Assembly: GCA_964573105.1 (NCBI GenBank)
Contig: CAZNIS010000014.1
Span: forward strand, 1-64,000
Direction: 5' to 3'
Source: CAKZSB01 sp964573105
GTDB lineage: Bacteria > Pseudomonadota > Gammaproteobacteria > Granulosicoccales > Granulosicoccaceae
DNA: 64,000 nucleotides
Shown here: positions 52,501 to 61,285 of the stretch, piece after piece
Position numbering within the stretch: the first letter of the stretch is position 1
Layout of the letters: the number at the start of each line of letters is the position of its first letter
Translations under genes and position numbers: made by a program
Notes under the pieces: model-generated
Told to the model about the DNA's origin: nothing
Database searches by the model: none
What the model saw: the letters and a program-made list of their open reading frames with translations, nothing else

Positions 52501-52991
52501 CCGAACCAGCGCTGCCAGAAGGGTTTGTCGAGNNNNNNNNNNNNNNNNNNNNNNNNNNNNNNNNNNNNNNNNNNNNNNNNNNNNNNNNNNNNNNNNNNNN
52601 NNNNNNNNNNNNNNNNNNNNNNNNNNNNNNNNGTCTCCTTGCGATAAATCTTCCAGGTCGAGTCGACCGCCTGTGCGTAACCGTAGGCACTGCTTCGACG
52701 TTTCCACGGGATGATACCGAACAGATAGCGGCGTGGCGGCTTGGCCTTGCTGCGAAATTTGCTCTCGTGATACATCACTGCCATCGGCACGCTGAGTGGC
52801 AAATGCCACTTTTCCTGCGCCCGCAAAGCCGATTGATGCCAATCGCTTCGAGCGCGAAAGATCGTGCAGATGTCTCCGGTGAGTGAAACGGGCAAACTAG
52901 CGCAGGCGGTGATGGTGATTGCAATCGTCACCGCAATCAATCCACCGCGCAGAGCCCGGCGCTTGAGCAGACGCCGATTCAATGTTTTCAT
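52497..52991 (-). CDS. Lipoprotein with lysozyme-like transglycosylase (SLT) domain, interrupted by gap
   Basis: Lipoprotein signal ending at TITAC (Cys30), then MYHESKFRSKAKPP, in which Glu is the likely catalytic acid, and RYLFGIIPWKRRSSAYGYAQA with the typical GYAQ motif. After VDSTWKIYRKE the sequence meets a 100-N gap and resumes as the C-terminal LDKPFWQRWFG. Family members are somewhat longer than the 164 residues implied here, so the gap probably hides more than 100 bases. It would trim peptidoglycan from the outer-membrane side. Its 3' end overlaps the convergent rhomboid gene by 4 bases. Confidence 0.82.
   Translation of the reverse strand: MKTLNRRLLKRRALRGGLIAVTIAITITACASLPVSLTGDICTIFRARSDWHQSALRAQEKWHLPLSVPMAVMYHESKFRSKAKPPRRYLFGIIPWKRRSSAYGYAQAVDSTWKIYRKEXXXXXXXXXXXXXXXXXXXXXXXXXXXXXXXXXXLDKPFWQRWFG
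52533..52632. other. Assembly gap (100 N) in the SLT lipoprotein gene
   Basis: Exactly 100 N in a non-repetitive gene. Both sides are in one frame, giving a length of 1 modulo 3 if the true sequence is intact. Confidence 0.97.
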
Positions 52992-53271
52992 CGCACCTGT
53001 TGAAATGCTGTCATTGTTGTTGCGACGCGTTCCTGCGTCGTTCGTTCGCCTTTGTCACAGAAAAAAATACTGCGGCCGTCGGCGTGAGCTGCCTGGCAGT
53101 GTGGTCGCTTGCAGCGACACACGGCGACAGCTTTGGGGGAAATTGATGCTACGTGGCAAGCTCCACCCGGAGCAATTGCAAACAGGAAAGTCGTCAGAAT
53201 AATGGCATTATCGAATGTTGGTATCCCGTTGAGACCCGCCTTGTATCGAGTTCCCTTCAGTTGTTGCGCGA

Positions 53272-54168
53272 GTGATTAGCTCGGCACAGCCGCGCGCCTA
53301 TCTGTTGTTGGGCAGCGCGTCGATCATTTGGGCCAGCAATGCGGTGGCGGGACGCTTCGCGGCAGACCACATCGGGCCCGCCACACTCACCCTGTTTCGC
53401 TGGCTGTTGGCGTCGATTGTCATTTTGCCAATCGCCTTGCCGCACCTGCGGCGCGACCGGGATGAACTGAAAAAGCACTGGCGCTACATCGCCGGCATGG
53501 GCATCTGCGGCTTTGCAGGATTCAACCTCGCGCTGTACACCGCGCTCAATCACACCACTGCGATCTTTGCCACCATCGCTCAGGCAGCGATCCCGATGAT
53601 GGTCATGATGGCGTGTCTGATCGTGCTGCGCGAGCGGCTGACGGTCGGGCAAATCGGTGGCTTTCTGCTAACGGTCGTGGGCATCGCGATGACGGTCAGC
53701 GAAGGGCAGGTGTGGAGACTGCTCGATCAGCCGATCGGCCTGGGCGAGCTGTGGATGCTGCTGGCGACGGTACTTTATGCGATCTACTCATACTTTCTGC
53801 GCTATCGCCCGGCGCTGCATGCGTTGAGCTTTATCTCGGGCATGGTGTTCGCCGCCACGCTATTTGCACTGCCTTTCGGTGCGATCGAAATTGCCCGCAT
53901 TGGCTTGCCCGAGATGACGCCTGAGGTGATCTTTCTGGTCGTCTACACCGCGGTGATGGCATCACTGGTCAGTCAGTCTGCCTATGCCGCCGGGGTGGCG
54001 ATCATTGGGCCGAGCAGGGCGAGCCTGTTTATCAATGCTGTGCCAGTGTTCGGCGCCATACTGGCCATGCTGATACTGGGTGAAGTCTATCGCTGGTATC
54101 ACGCGGCAGGGCTGGTGCTGGTCATGGGGGGCATCGCGATGGCAGAGCACTCGCGACAAAAAAGCTGA
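53272..54168 (+). CDS. EamA/DMT-family transporter
   Basis: A 298-residue membrane protein with ten helices in two EamA repeats, starting at GTG 53272. Repeat ends are LIVLRERLTVGQIGGFLLTV and LAMLILGEVYRWYHAAGLVLV; WASNAVAGRFA in helix 1 is common in this branch. Small-metabolite exporter; substrate unknown. The 280-base spacer before it (52992-53271) shows only a small stem (53023-53040). Confidence 0.9.
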   Translation: MISSAQPRAYLLLGSASIIWASNAVAGRFAADHIGPATLTLFRWLLASIVILPIALPHLRRDRDELKKHWRYIAGMGICGFAGFNLALYTALNHTTAIFATIAQAAIPMMVMMACLIVLRERLTVGQIGGFLLTVVGIAMTVSEGQVWRLLDQPIGLGELWMLLATVLYAIYSYFLRYRPALHALSFISGMVFAATLFALPFGAIEIARIGLPEMTPEVIFLVVYTAVMASLVSQSAYAAGVAIIGPSRASLFINAVPVFGAILAMLILGEVYRWYHAAGLVLVMGGIAMAEHSRQKS

Positions 54169-54169
54169 C

Positions 54170-54200
54170 GGCAGCCACCCGCGCAATGCGGGCGGCTGCC
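54170..54200. terminator. Bidirectional terminator between transporter and repeat-protein genes
   Basis: Stem ggcagcc/ggctgcc extended by cccgc/gcggg with one mismatch and a 5-base loop. On the minus strand tttttt follows 6 bases after the stem, and the plus strand has a T-rich ttactact. Confidence 0.75.
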
Positions 54201-54213
54201 TTACTACTGCGGC

Positions 54214-55578
54214 TTACTTCGCTACCAGGCAGGTCTTGTTGTTCTCCCAACCGTAGCCGTCACCGTCCGGATCAGATCCGCTGGACGCGCAAGTCGGGTA
54301 GCGACCCTGGGATTGTGTTTGCAGCACGATGCAGCTGCGGTTGTTCTCCCAGCCAAATCCGTCGCCATCGGGATCGGAGGCGGCTGATGCGCAGTGGCTG
54401 ACGACGATGCAAGAGCGTTCGTTTTCCCAGCCGTAGCCATCACCGTCAGGGTCTGAAGCCGATGAGGCACAGTTGGGATGAGTGTCGGCGCGGCTGCCCT
54501 TCACTACGCACGACTGATTATTCTGCCAGCCGAATCCATCGCCGTCCGGATCCTTGTTGGCTCCGCAGTAGGGCATGCCATTGGCAGCCAGCTGCGCGCT
54601 TGCAGCGGGACGAGCGTCGTTCTGCTGTTGAGCCTGCTGCTGTTGAGCCTGCTGCTGTTGCGCCGGCTGTTGTTGCGTCGCATTGATCACCTGCGGCTGA
54701 TTGTTGGCGGCAACCACGGTGAAGTTGCTTTCAGACCATTTGCTCTTGCTGCCGTCGTGCGCGACGCTTTGTACCGCGAACAGGTATTCGCCAGCGGGCA
54801 GCTGCATTCGCGGCGCAACCCATTTGGGTTTCTCGCCTTTGCCCACGCGCATCTTCAGCTGTGCGTTGCGATGAAATTTCCCGTCCGGCCCAAGAAACAG
54901 GCCGGTGCTCTTGTCGCGAACGATGCCGTTGACCGCCGCGATGCCGTTGCTGTGTCGGGCCAGCCCGCTGAATGCGGCGACGCCTTTAATCCGGCTGCCG
55001 TTTTTGGGTGCCTGGATCGCGACACGTGGCAGTGTTGCCGCCTGACTGGCGGCTGGTGCTGTGCTGGCGGCCGGCGCAGTACTGGCAGCCGGTGCAGTCG
55101 TTTGCGTACCAGCCGGATTGACGCCCTTTAGCACCACGAAATTGTGAATGATTTGCGCGCTCTGATTGCCTTTGCCATCGATGGCAACCACGGTCATGTT
55201 GTAATAACCATGTGGCAGCTTATAGGGCTGGGTAGTCCAATTGGTCTGGCGAGACTGCCGAAAAGACACCGGGATCGCCACACGCTTTTTGGAGAAGCTG
55301 CCATTCGGCGCCACCCAGGAGTTGCGGTTAGAGACTTTGATCCAGGCGGCCATTTGCGCGATGCCGTCGGGGTCGGCGGCCACCCCGGTGACCTGTACCG
55401 GGTTGTAGATGTTAACGGCTGTCTTGCCCTTGCTGTTGCTGACCTGAAGTTTAGGGCCGTCAGCGGCGAGTAGCGGGGCGGCGGGAGCGCCGGCCAGTGC
55501 GAATGACGTGGCGATCAGCAATGTCTTTAGCCATTGCCTGCCGGGGCCATCTTTCCGTTGTAGTTGTATCTTCGCCAT
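54214..55578 (-). CDS. Secreted protein with four DPDGDG-GWEN cysteine-bounded repeats
   Basis: A 454-residue exported protein (signal to about AAPLLAA, residue 38). Two Ig-like beta domains (about 41-151 and 183-290) are joined by an Ala/Thr/Pro linker; a Gln-rich linker (302-320) leads to four short modules at C338-C357, C370-C390, C396-C416 and C430-C450, each of the form C..SDPDGDGYGWEN..SC. The DPDGDG loop resembles a calcium-binding turn, and GWENxxSC recalls CBM10-type carbohydrate-binding modules. No enzyme domain is present, so it may be a surface adhesin or scaffold for beta-glucan. Function is inferred from modules only. Confidence 0.78.
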   Translation of the reverse strand: MAKIQLQRKDGPGRQWLKTLLIATSFALAGAPAAPLLAADGPKLQVSNSKGKTAVNIYNPVQVTGVAADPDGIAQMAAWIKVSNRNSWVAPNGSFSKKRVAIPVSFRQSRQTNWTTQPYKLPHGYYNMTVVAIDGKGNQSAQIIHNFVVLKGVNPAGTQTTAPAASTAPAASTAPAASQAATLPRVAIQAPKNGSRIKGVAAFSGLARHSNGIAAVNGIVRDKSTGLFLGPDGKFHRNAQLKMRVGKGEKPKWVAPRMQLPAGEYLFAVQSVAHDGSKSKWSESNFTVVAANNQPQVINATQQQPAQQQQAQQQQAQQQNDARPAASAQLAANGMPYCGANKDPDGDGFGWQNNQSCVVKGSRADTHPNCASSASDPDGDGYGWENERSCIVVSHCASAASDPDGDGFGWENNRSCIVLQTQSQGRYPTCASSGSDPDGDGYGWENNKTCLVAK

Positions 55579-55719
55579 TGCAGGCTCCTTTGTTTGATCA
55601 CGTACCCAGATGTGATAACACTCGCGACGCCGGAAGGTTCAGGCGTTTGCGGTTATCGCTGGTACGGTAAACAAGTAAACCTGTCTATCCCGCAATTAGC
55701 AATGATTCTTAACAATTGT

Positions 55720-55746
55720 CTGGCGACTATATTGCTGCGTCGCCAG
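55720..55746 (-). terminator. Hairpin after the first GH12 gene
   Basis: Perfect 8-bp stem ctggcgac/gtcgccag with an 11-base loop, 16 bases past the GH12 stop on the minus strand. No clear U-run. Confidence 0.45.
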
Positions 55747-55762
55747 TGGACAGGACAGTTAG

Positions 55763-56929
55763 TTACCGTACCTGAACATCATAGCGATCGAGGCTGAACG
55801 TACCCTTACCCCACCAAAGTTCGGTACCGATTTCGATCGCGCCCATGCAATGCTCGGGCAGCAGCGGATCCATACCCCAACCGACACCCGCACCTGAAGA
55901 CCACACACGCGTCCATTCGACAAATTCGTTCCAGTGCAGGCTGCCTGAGGTGATATCTTCCTGTGCAGTGAAGGCGATGTAGTGTGAGTCTTGCGCGGGC
56001 TTAATCCAGACATCCCACAGCCTGCCGTCGATTTCCACGCCGGTCTCTGCCAGTGTTGAACCCGGTTTGCGCAACTCCGGGTTAGCGACCCAGACCATCA
56101 TCTCGTAAGCCCGATTGTCTTCCAGATCACAGGGGCCAGTGACTTCACAGGACTGGTGGAAGAATGACTCCAGCGCGACATTGCGTTCGGCATTGCCAGT
56201 TTCGCTGTAGCTGAAATCGACGTCAAAGCGGGGTAACTCACTGACCAGCGCAGGCAAACCCGTTTGTGATTGTGGTGCCGAGACATGCGTGCCCAGCTTG
56301 TTGCCGTAGATGACTTCGGGGTATGCCTTGACGTCAAATGTGCCACCGTCGGATTCGGTCAGCCAGTCGTAGTCCCACTGTGCGCGAACGCCACCATTGG
56401 CGTCTTCCTCGAGGTGGATGGTTTGTTCCCATCCGGTCGTGCGCATCGAACGGGCGCCCCAGATATTGTTGAGTACGGTGTAGCTGCCGTAGTCCAGCGC
56501 CGGCCATGAAGAGCAGGCCTGCGCATTGGACGTAATGGGCTGTCGTTCGATTGATCGCTCACTGCTGAAGGTGCCGCCAGCAGCGACGGGACCTGGCTCG
56601 CCGTTGACGGTGGACTCTACCTGCCAGCTCAGTTCGGCGCCATGATAGTAAGACTCCAGTGCCGCACTGCAGGCTTCGGTGGTGCAATTGGCCGATTGCG
56701 GATCGAGTGTCGCAGCGTAACCATTGCCGGCGGAATCTTCGACGATCAGGCGATAGGCTTCGGCGCCATCGACGGCGGGCCATTGGAAACCCGGGCTTGC
56801 AGTGTCGAGCAGTCCGGCTGCTTCGCCGGCGGAGATCGGTGGCGGCACTGGCTCACTGGAGGAACCTGTACAGCTGGCGAGCAATACTACAGCCCCGGCA
56901 ACCAGCAGGCGATTTGCGCGTGTATTCAT
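55763..56929 (-). CDS. GH12 endoglucanase/xyloglucanase-like lipoprotein
   Basis: A 388-residue lipoprotein (lipobox LLASC, Cys20). Residues 35-125 form a fibronectin-III-like domain (FQWPAVDGAEAYRLIVED). The GH12 domain follows from about 135: FDVKAYPEVIYG, nucleophile candidate Glu276 in AYEMMVW, and acid/base candidate Glu370 in IGTELWWG. GH12 enzymes cut beta-1,4-glucan, xyloglucan or mixed-linkage glucan. Outer-membrane anchoring suggests action at the cell surface. Downstream gene is the repeat protein at 54214, upstream a second GH12. Confidence 0.84.
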   Translation of the reverse strand: MNTRANRLLVAGAVVLLASCTGSSSEPVPPPISAGEAAGLLDTASPGFQWPAVDGAEAYRLIVEDSAGNGYAATLDPQSANCTTEACSAALESYYHGAELSWQVESTVNGEPGPVAAGGTFSSERSIERQPITSNAQACSSWPALDYGSYTVLNNIWGARSMRTTGWEQTIHLEEDANGGVRAQWDYDWLTESDGGTFDVKAYPEVIYGNKLGTHVSAPQSQTGLPALVSELPRFDVDFSYSETGNAERNVALESFFHQSCEVTGPCDLEDNRAYEMMVWVANPELRKPGSTLAETGVEIDGRLWDVWIKPAQDSHYIAFTAQEDITSGSLHWNEFVEWTRVWSSGAGVGWGMDPLLPEHCMGAIEIGTELWWGKGTFSLDRYDVQVR

Positions 56930-57057
56930 GGCAGGCGTTCTTGGAAAGCGAAAGCACTGTCAACGCAAGGGTCACGCCCGTTCCCGGATCTCGATCACAA
57001 AGTGCAGGCAAGTTACAGTTGGCGCCGAACGCGATGCGTCCGGCGCCGGTTACAGCA

Positions 57058-58602
57058 TCAGTTCTGGTTGATCTGCCACTCATAGATATTCAGATCGCCA
57101 TCGCCCCACCAGATCTCGGTGCCGATCAGAATATTGGCCAGACACCAGTCGTCCTGGATTTGGTCAGAGTTGACTCGCGCGCCAAATTCCTGCTGCACGC
57201 GATGTGCATACTGGCGGGCCCAGTTGATGAATCCCGACCAGTCGAGGACACCGCTTGTCTGCGGGTTGCGCGCGACGAAGGCGACGTACTTGCGATCGCT
57301 GGACTTGGTGTAGACATCGTACGCCTGACCACCCAGCGTGATCGTGGTGACGAAGTCGCCCGGGCCAGACGGCAGCCGCTCGGCGCCGGAATCGATCCAT
57401 ACCATCACTTCGTAGGTGTGGTTGGAGCTGCCGCTGCCGCGTTGCACCACATTTTCGCCACAATTGCCGCTGCCGTCAGACGGATGCAGAAACGATTCAA
57501 CCGCGATGTTGCGTTCGCCCTGGATCAGCGTGCCATTCGGAAAACGCGGATTGGTAGAGACGCTAACCGCCCTGGCGGGGCCGTATTCGGATCCGGCAAG
57601 ACTGTAGTCGATCTTGATGTCAGGCATTTCATCAATGCGAACCGGCAGACCGGTCACTGATTTCGGCGCACTGATCTCACCCTGTGATTTCACGCCATAA
57701 ATTAGTTCCGGATACGAGCGCACGTTGTAGTCGCTCGGGCCGCCGCCGGCACCCCAGCGGTAGTTCCAGCCGACTCTGGCACCGTTTTCGTTGGCGTAGA
57801 TGCATTGCTCCCAATCGAAGTTGCCGGCCGCATTGGCATTCCAGGCGTTGGTGGCGAGGATGAAGTCACCCAGTCGGATCGCGCCGTGGTAGTTGCCATC
57901 GATCGTATCCTGCCGCGTCAGGCAGGTGTCCGCCGGTTGCGAGATCACCGGAGTCCAGCTTGACGTGATGTTGCCTGTCGGGCTTGAAGGAGGTGTCGGT
58001 GCCGTCGGTACTGTTGGCACTGTGGGCGTAGTCGGCGTAGTCGGTGTTGTCGGCTCTGTTGGCGTGCCACCACTGGCGCTCAGGCGACACGATGCGCTGC
58101 CGTTCCAGCCCCAGTCGTCGTCGAACGGCGGGGTGTCGATGCACTCGCTGCCATTGTCATCGCCGGCGCCCGAGCCACCGGTTGGAGCGTCACCGCCAGA
58201 GTTATCGCCGCCAGCATCGAGCATGCATGATGCGCTGCCGTTCCAGCCCCAGTTGTCATCGAAGGGTGGAGTGTCAATGCACTCGGCAGCATCGTCTTGC
58301 GTAGGGGCGCTGCCGCCGCTGGCGCTCAATCGGCACGATGCGCTGCCGTCCCAGCCCCAGTCATCGTCGAATGGAGGGGTGTCAATGCAGCTTGCGTTGC
58401 TGGTTCCGCCAGTACTGCCGCCAGAACCACCGCCACTTTGCACCAGGCAGCTCGCGTTGTTTTCCCAGCCGTAGCCATCACCATCGGAATCACTGGCGGC
58501 CGAACTGCAGGCGGGCAGGTTGGCGGATGCGATCGGGCTGTAGCTGCCGACGCCAATTACTGTGCCGGACATCGCCAGCAAACATAGAGTGGGGAATTTC
58601 AA
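57058..58602 (-). CDS. Secreted GH12 glucanase with four N-terminal cysteine-bounded WGW/GWEN modules
   Basis: A 514-residue protein starting at TTG 58602, behind GAGGT and giving a signal peptide (MKFPTLCLLAMSGTVIGVG...ASA); the frame to 58698 lacks that. One SDGDGYGWENNASC module (residues 32-52) is followed by three copies of CIDTPPFDDDWGWDGSASC-type modules (72-90, 108-126, 154-172), a Thr/Pro linker and the GH12 domain from about 215: YNVRSYPELIYG, nucleophile Glu398 in YEVMVW, acid/base Glu496 in IGTEIWWG. It probably degrades soluble or insoluble beta-glucan, using the modules to bind it. Confidence 0.85.
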   Translation of the reverse strand: MKFPTLCLLAMSGTVIGVGSYSPIASANLPACSSAASDSDGDGYGWENNASCLVQSGGGSGGSTGGTSNASCIDTPPFDDDWGWDGSASCRLSASGGSAPTQDDAAECIDTPPFDDNWGWNGSASCMLDAGGDNSGGDAPTGGSGAGDDNGSECIDTPPFDDDWGWNGSASCRLSASGGTPTEPTTPTTPTTPTVPTVPTAPTPPSSPTGNITSSWTPVISQPADTCLTRQDTIDGNYHGAIRLGDFILATNAWNANAAGNFDWEQCIYANENGARVGWNYRWGAGGGPSDYNVRSYPELIYGVKSQGEISAPKSVTGLPVRIDEMPDIKIDYSLAGSEYGPARAVSVSTNPRFPNGTLIQGERNIAVESFLHPSDGSGNCGENVVQRGSGSSNHTYEVMVWIDSGAERLPSGPGDFVTTITLGGQAYDVYTKSSDRKYVAFVARNPQTSGVLDWSGFINWARQYAHRVQQEFGARVNSDQIQDDWCLANILIGTEIWWGDGDLNIYEWQINQN

Positions 58603-58828
58603 GGTGTACCTCGTAGCCTGAACAATTTGGAAGGGGCGCGATAGTCCTCGCGCAATCGCACCACAGCTGGTGCTGCGGAGCGGAGAAGTGTAGGGCAAGC
58701 AGAAGAGTAACTTGTAAAGTTACCTTTACGTCAGCAAGGATATTCAGTTACCGTGCTGCAATTTACGGCGCTGGCAGCGCCGAAGGACGCGGCGCTGAAG
58801 GTTGGTTGTCGTGACTGATGCCGCGTGA

Positions 58829-59665
58829 TTATGCAGTCAGTGCCCTGGCGTGAAACTGCAGGTGCTCGCCAATGAAGCTCGCGATGAAATAGTAGCTGTG
58901 ATCGTAGTCGGCCTGCATACGGATGTCTGCTTCAATGCCCTTGTCTTTGCAAACAGCCTGCAGCGTGTCCGTGTTGAGCTGTTCGGCCAGGAAGTTGTCG
59001 GCGCTGCCCTGATCGACGAGCAACGGCGGCACCGCTGCCCCGGATTGCAGCAGGCAGGTCGCATCCCAGTTTTCCCATTCGGTTCGATCATCTCCCAAAT
59101 AGGTGCCAAAGCAACCTTCTCCCCAACCGCAGTTCACCGGGTTACAGATCGGCGCGAATGCGGAGACGCTTTTGTACATGCCCGGGTTCTTCAATGCGCA
59201 GATCAAGGCACCGTGTCCACCCATGGAATGGCCGGTTATCGACTTGTGAGTCTTTGAGATGGGCAGTGCGCCTTCGACCAGCGCCGGTAGCTCGCGCGTG
59301 ACGTAGTCGTACATGTGATAGTGCTTTGACCAGGGCGCTTGGGTGGCATTGACATAAAATCCCGCTCCCATGCCGAGGTCGTAGCGATCTGCATCATCAG
59401 CCACGCCTTCACCCCGCGGGCTGGTATCTGGCATGACCAACGCAAGGCCAAGTTCTGCTGCGTAGCGCTGAGCACCGGCTTTGCTGCGCACGTTGTCATC
59501 GGTGCAGGTTAGCCCCGACAAGTAATACACCGCGGGCACCTCGGCGTGGTCGGCGGCGGGTGGCAGAAACACGCTGAAAGTCATGTCGCAATGGCAGCTT
59601 GTCGAGGCGTGACTGTAGCGTTTCAACCAGCCTCCCGAATCGCGAATGGTTTCCAGTTCTTTCAC
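58829..59665 (-). CDS. fghA: S-formylglutathione hydrolase
   Basis: A 278-residue esterase-D family enzyme that completes glutathione-dependent formaldehyde oxidation. Marks are FLPPAAD...YYLSGLTCTDDNVRSKAGAQR, catalytic Ser in GHSMGGHGA, the Asp in DQGSADNFL, and His in YDHSYYFIASFIGEHL. The length is standard. No formaldehyde dehydrogenase gene lies next to it. Confidence 0.94.
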   Translation of the reverse strand: MKELETIRDSGGWLKRYSHASTSCHCDMTFSVFLPPAADHAEVPAVYYLSGLTCTDDNVRSKAGAQRYAAELGLALVMPDTSPRGEGVADDADRYDLGMGAGFYVNATQAPWSKHYHMYDYVTRELPALVEGALPISKTHKSITGHSMGGHGALICALKNPGMYKSVSAFAPICNPVNCGWGEGCFGTYLGDDRTEWENWDATCLLQSGAAVPPLLVDQGSADNFLAEQLNTDTLQAVCKDKGIEADIRMQADYDHSYYFIASFIGEHLQFHARALTA

Positions 59666-59691
59666 TAGGCGAGGTGTCCGTTATGTTGTGT

Positions 59692-60138
59692 CTAGGTTTG
59701 TTCGAGCAGTGTCAGGATCCACGGCGCGCCGAGCAACTCGGGTTCTGTTGTTTCGAGTGCATCGATTTTCAGCGGCTCGGCGAGTTGTCTGGCGCCGAGT
59801 TCGAGCAGTGCGTGGTCTATCGCGAGTCCGCCTCCGCAGAATGTATCATACGAGCTGTCGCCGAGTGCGACGACTGCGAACTGCAAATGCGTGATGCGCG
59901 GAAACTGCGTGAGCAGGGCGGTGTGAAATTCAGTGAGATTGTCCGGCACATCGCCGTTGCCGGTCGATGAGGTGCAGACGAAAAGATAATCGATGGTCTC
60001 GTCGGTCAGATCGTCAACCGAGGGATTGTCGGGTCGGAGCACTTCGTGTCCCGCCTGTTTCAATGCCTGCTCGATTTCGTCGGTGGTTAAAATGGCAGAG
60101 CCAAAAACAGAGCCACAGGCCAGGTAGATTTTTGCCAC
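59692..60138 (-). CDS. Flavodoxin-domain protein (MioC-like)
   Basis: A 148-residue FMN-binding protein. It opens with the short beta strand MAKIYLACGSVFGSA and the phosphate loop, continuing with VCTSSTGNGDVPDN and VALGDSSYDTFCGGG, the pattern of MioC/YqcA-type flavodoxins. Electron carrier in the cytoplasm; partner unknown. It follows the hydrolase gene's promoter side by 26 bases, same strand. Confidence 0.88.
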   Translation of the reverse strand: MAKIYLACGSVFGSAILTTDEIEQALKQAGHEVLRPDNPSVDDLTDETIDYLFVCTSSTGNGDVPDNLTEFHTALLTQFPRITHLQFAVVALGDSSYDTFCGGGLAIDHALLELGARQLAEPLKIDALETTEPELLGAPWILTLLEQT

Positions 60139-60325
60139 GCCAGGTCCTCGTATGCGTTGGGTTTGCTATCGTGCCAACATCCTGCCAGCGAATCGATTGC
60201 AGCTGAAACAGGGTGCTGGAAAAGCGCGATTGTCGCGCTATATTCTGCGACTGATGAAACCGCGGCGAGAGCATTGCGCGAGCCGGCGTGCGGTGTTGGA
60301 TGTAAACGGGATTAACAAGGTGCCG

Positions 60326-61285
60326 ATGAGCGCAATTGAAAAGTTTGAGAAGGTAAGTGTCGATCTGCAGCAGGCGATTGTCGGTCAGCAGAGCCTGGTA
60401 CAACGACTGCTGATCGCGCTGTTGGCGGATGGCCATCTGCTGGTTGAAGGCGCGCCGGGGCTCGCCAAAACCCGCGCGATCAAAGCACTTGCCGAGCGCG
60501 TCGACGGCAGCTACAAGCGCATTCAGTTTACTCCTGATTTATTGCCGGCCGATATCACCGGAACCGAGATCTATTTGCCCGCGTCAGGCGAGTTCAAATT
60601 TCAGCCAGGCCCTTTGTTCAGCCAAATCATTCTGGCCGATGAAATCAATCGCGCGCCTGCCAAAGTTCAATCCGCGTTGCTCGAGGCGATGGCCGAGCGG
60701 CAGATATCGGTGGGTCAGACTACGCATCCGCTGGACGGTCTGTTTCTGGTTATGGCCACGCAAAACCCGATCGAGCAGGAGGGCACCTATCCACTGCCCG
60801 AGGCGCAGCTCGATCGCTTTCTGATGCACGTGAAGGTCGATTATCCCGCTGCCGATCAGGAGCGCGAGATTCTGCGCCTGGTGCGCGCCGAGCAATCAGC
60901 TGCCGAGAGCGCCAAACCCTCAGTCGAAACGCTGACGGCAACCGATCTGCACGCAGCGCGCGCCGAGCTTGGCTCGATCTACATGGCTGAGGCGGTCGAG
61001 GATTATTTGATTCGGCTGGTGACCGCCAGTCGAGATCTAGCGACTGGCGATTCGGCAGCCCTGGTCAGTTTTGGTGCATCGCCACGCGGCACGATTGCGC
61101 TGGATGCCTGCGCGCGGGCGCACGCCTGGCTGGCGGGGCAGGACTACGTCTCGCCAGCAGATATACAGGCCGTGGTCCACGATGTGCTGCGGCATCGGAT
61201 TTTGCTGAGCTATCAAGCCGAGGCAGACGGCGTCGATGCCGATCAGTTGATCGATCGTTTACTGGATGAGGTGGCGGTACCTTGA
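60326..61285 (+). CDS. MoxR-family AAA+ ATPase
   Basis: A 319-residue ATPase from ATG 60326 (AAGG just before; the upstream frame is untranslated leader). Walker A GAPGLAKT, Walker B ILADEINRAPAKVQSALLEAM, and sensor ATQNPIEQEGTYPLPEAQLDRF are characteristic of MoxR. It is thought to act as a chaperone that loads cofactors or remodels VWA-domain complexes. First gene of the BatI-type operon; its stop overlaps the next gene by 4 bases. Confidence 0.94.
   Translation: MSAIEKFEKVSVDLQQAIVGQQSLVQRLLIALLADGHLLVEGAPGLAKTRAIKALAERVDGSYKRIQFTPDLLPADITGTEIYLPASGEFKFQPGPLFSQIILADEINRAPAKVQSALLEAMAERQISVGQTTHPLDGLFLVMATQNPIEQEGTYPLPEAQLDRFLMHVKVDYPAADQEREILRLVRAEQSAAESAKPSVETLTATDLHAARAELGSIYMAEAVEDYLIRLVTASRDLATGDSAALVSFGASPRGTIALDACARAHAWLAGQDYVSPADIQAVVHDVLRHRILLSYQAEADGVDADQLIDRLLDEVAVP

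Noticed and set aside
55685..55720. Fur-box-like AT-rich sequence (aatgattcttaacaatt)
   Set aside because: Match to the Fur consensus is too weak, and no iron-related gene is adjacent.
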